Assembly (NCBI GenBank): GCA_964430375.1
Contig: CAYSEZ010000067.1
Location: 1-5,866, forward strand
DNA length: 5,866 nt
Direction of reading: 5' to 3'
Origin: HGM10836 sp964430375
Lineage (GTDB): Bacteria; Bacillota_I; Bacilli_A; RF39; UBA660
A program made the translations under genes and the position numbers. Each line of letters opens with the position of its first letter. Position 1 is the stretch's first letter. Shown here piece by piece: positions 5,788-5,866 of this stretch. The notes beneath the pieces were generated by a model, which saw nothing but the letters and a program-made list of their open reading frames with translations, had not been told where the DNA came from and ran no database searches.

Positions 5788-5866
5788 GCATTAATGTTTA
5801 TGTATTATATAAATTTTTATCTAAATTAAATAAACTAATTTTATTTTAGTAAAAATAACATAAAAA

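Noticed and set aside
5821..5850. Possible terminator after rnc (ACTAA / TTAGT, or a longer imperfect AT palindrome)
   Set aside because: The stem is about 5 perfect pairs or a mismatched longer one, nearly all A-T, with no U tract after it. In AT-rich DNA this is expected by chance. The 79 bases after rnc hold no other signal I can support.
1..5866. CRISPR array, insertion sequence, tRNA, rRNA or riboswitch
   Set aside because: No regularly spaced direct repeats, transposase motifs, terminal repeats or recognisable structured-RNA segments were found on either strand, and intergenic space is too short for most of these.

Overview
The window is very AT-rich, roughly three quarters A+T by eye. 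It uses the standard code: all five Trp codons I found are TGG, no conserved gene has an in-frame TGA, and stops are TAA except one TGA. Strong Shine-Dalgarno (SD) sites and sigma-A-type promoters, a Gram-positive-style lipoprotein and the gene families present point to a low-GC Bacillota. My inference is an uncultured Bacilli or RF39-like gut lineage close to, but outside, the Mycoplasma code-4 group. There are six genes, and no gap exceeds 100 bases.

Left block (1-2852, + strand): a near-consensus promoter drives a 426-residue AAA_14/DUF4143 ATPase. It overlaps by 4 bases (ATGA) with gpmI, the cofactor-independent phosphoglycerate mutase. Every catalytic and metal residue of gpmI can be located. 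The pairing of an orphan-type ATPase with a glycolytic gene is unusual.

Middle block (2853-3958, + strand): a single gene with an extended -10 promoter encodes a cytoplasmic zinc ribbon, a long Lys-rich linker, one membrane helix and an external DUF4352-type domain with an acidic insert. It ends in a hairpin terminator that also serves the convergent operon.

Right block (3937-5787): yidD and a ZnuA/TroA-type lipoprotein form a two-gene operon on the - strand, with the lipoprotein SD embedded in the last yidD codons. The lipoprotein has kept the fold signature of metal-binding receptors but lost residues at all four canonical ligand positions, which is the most striking feature here. Divergent from it is rnc (RNase III), catalytically complete. 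The two divergent genes share an offset SD, GGTGAT, at the same 5-base spacing, with very short predicted leaders.

The window is a patchwork of housekeeping functions (glycolysis, RNA processing, membrane-protein insertion) interleaved with poorly characterised envelope and ATPase genes. No mobile element, CRISPR array, tRNA or rRNA was seen.
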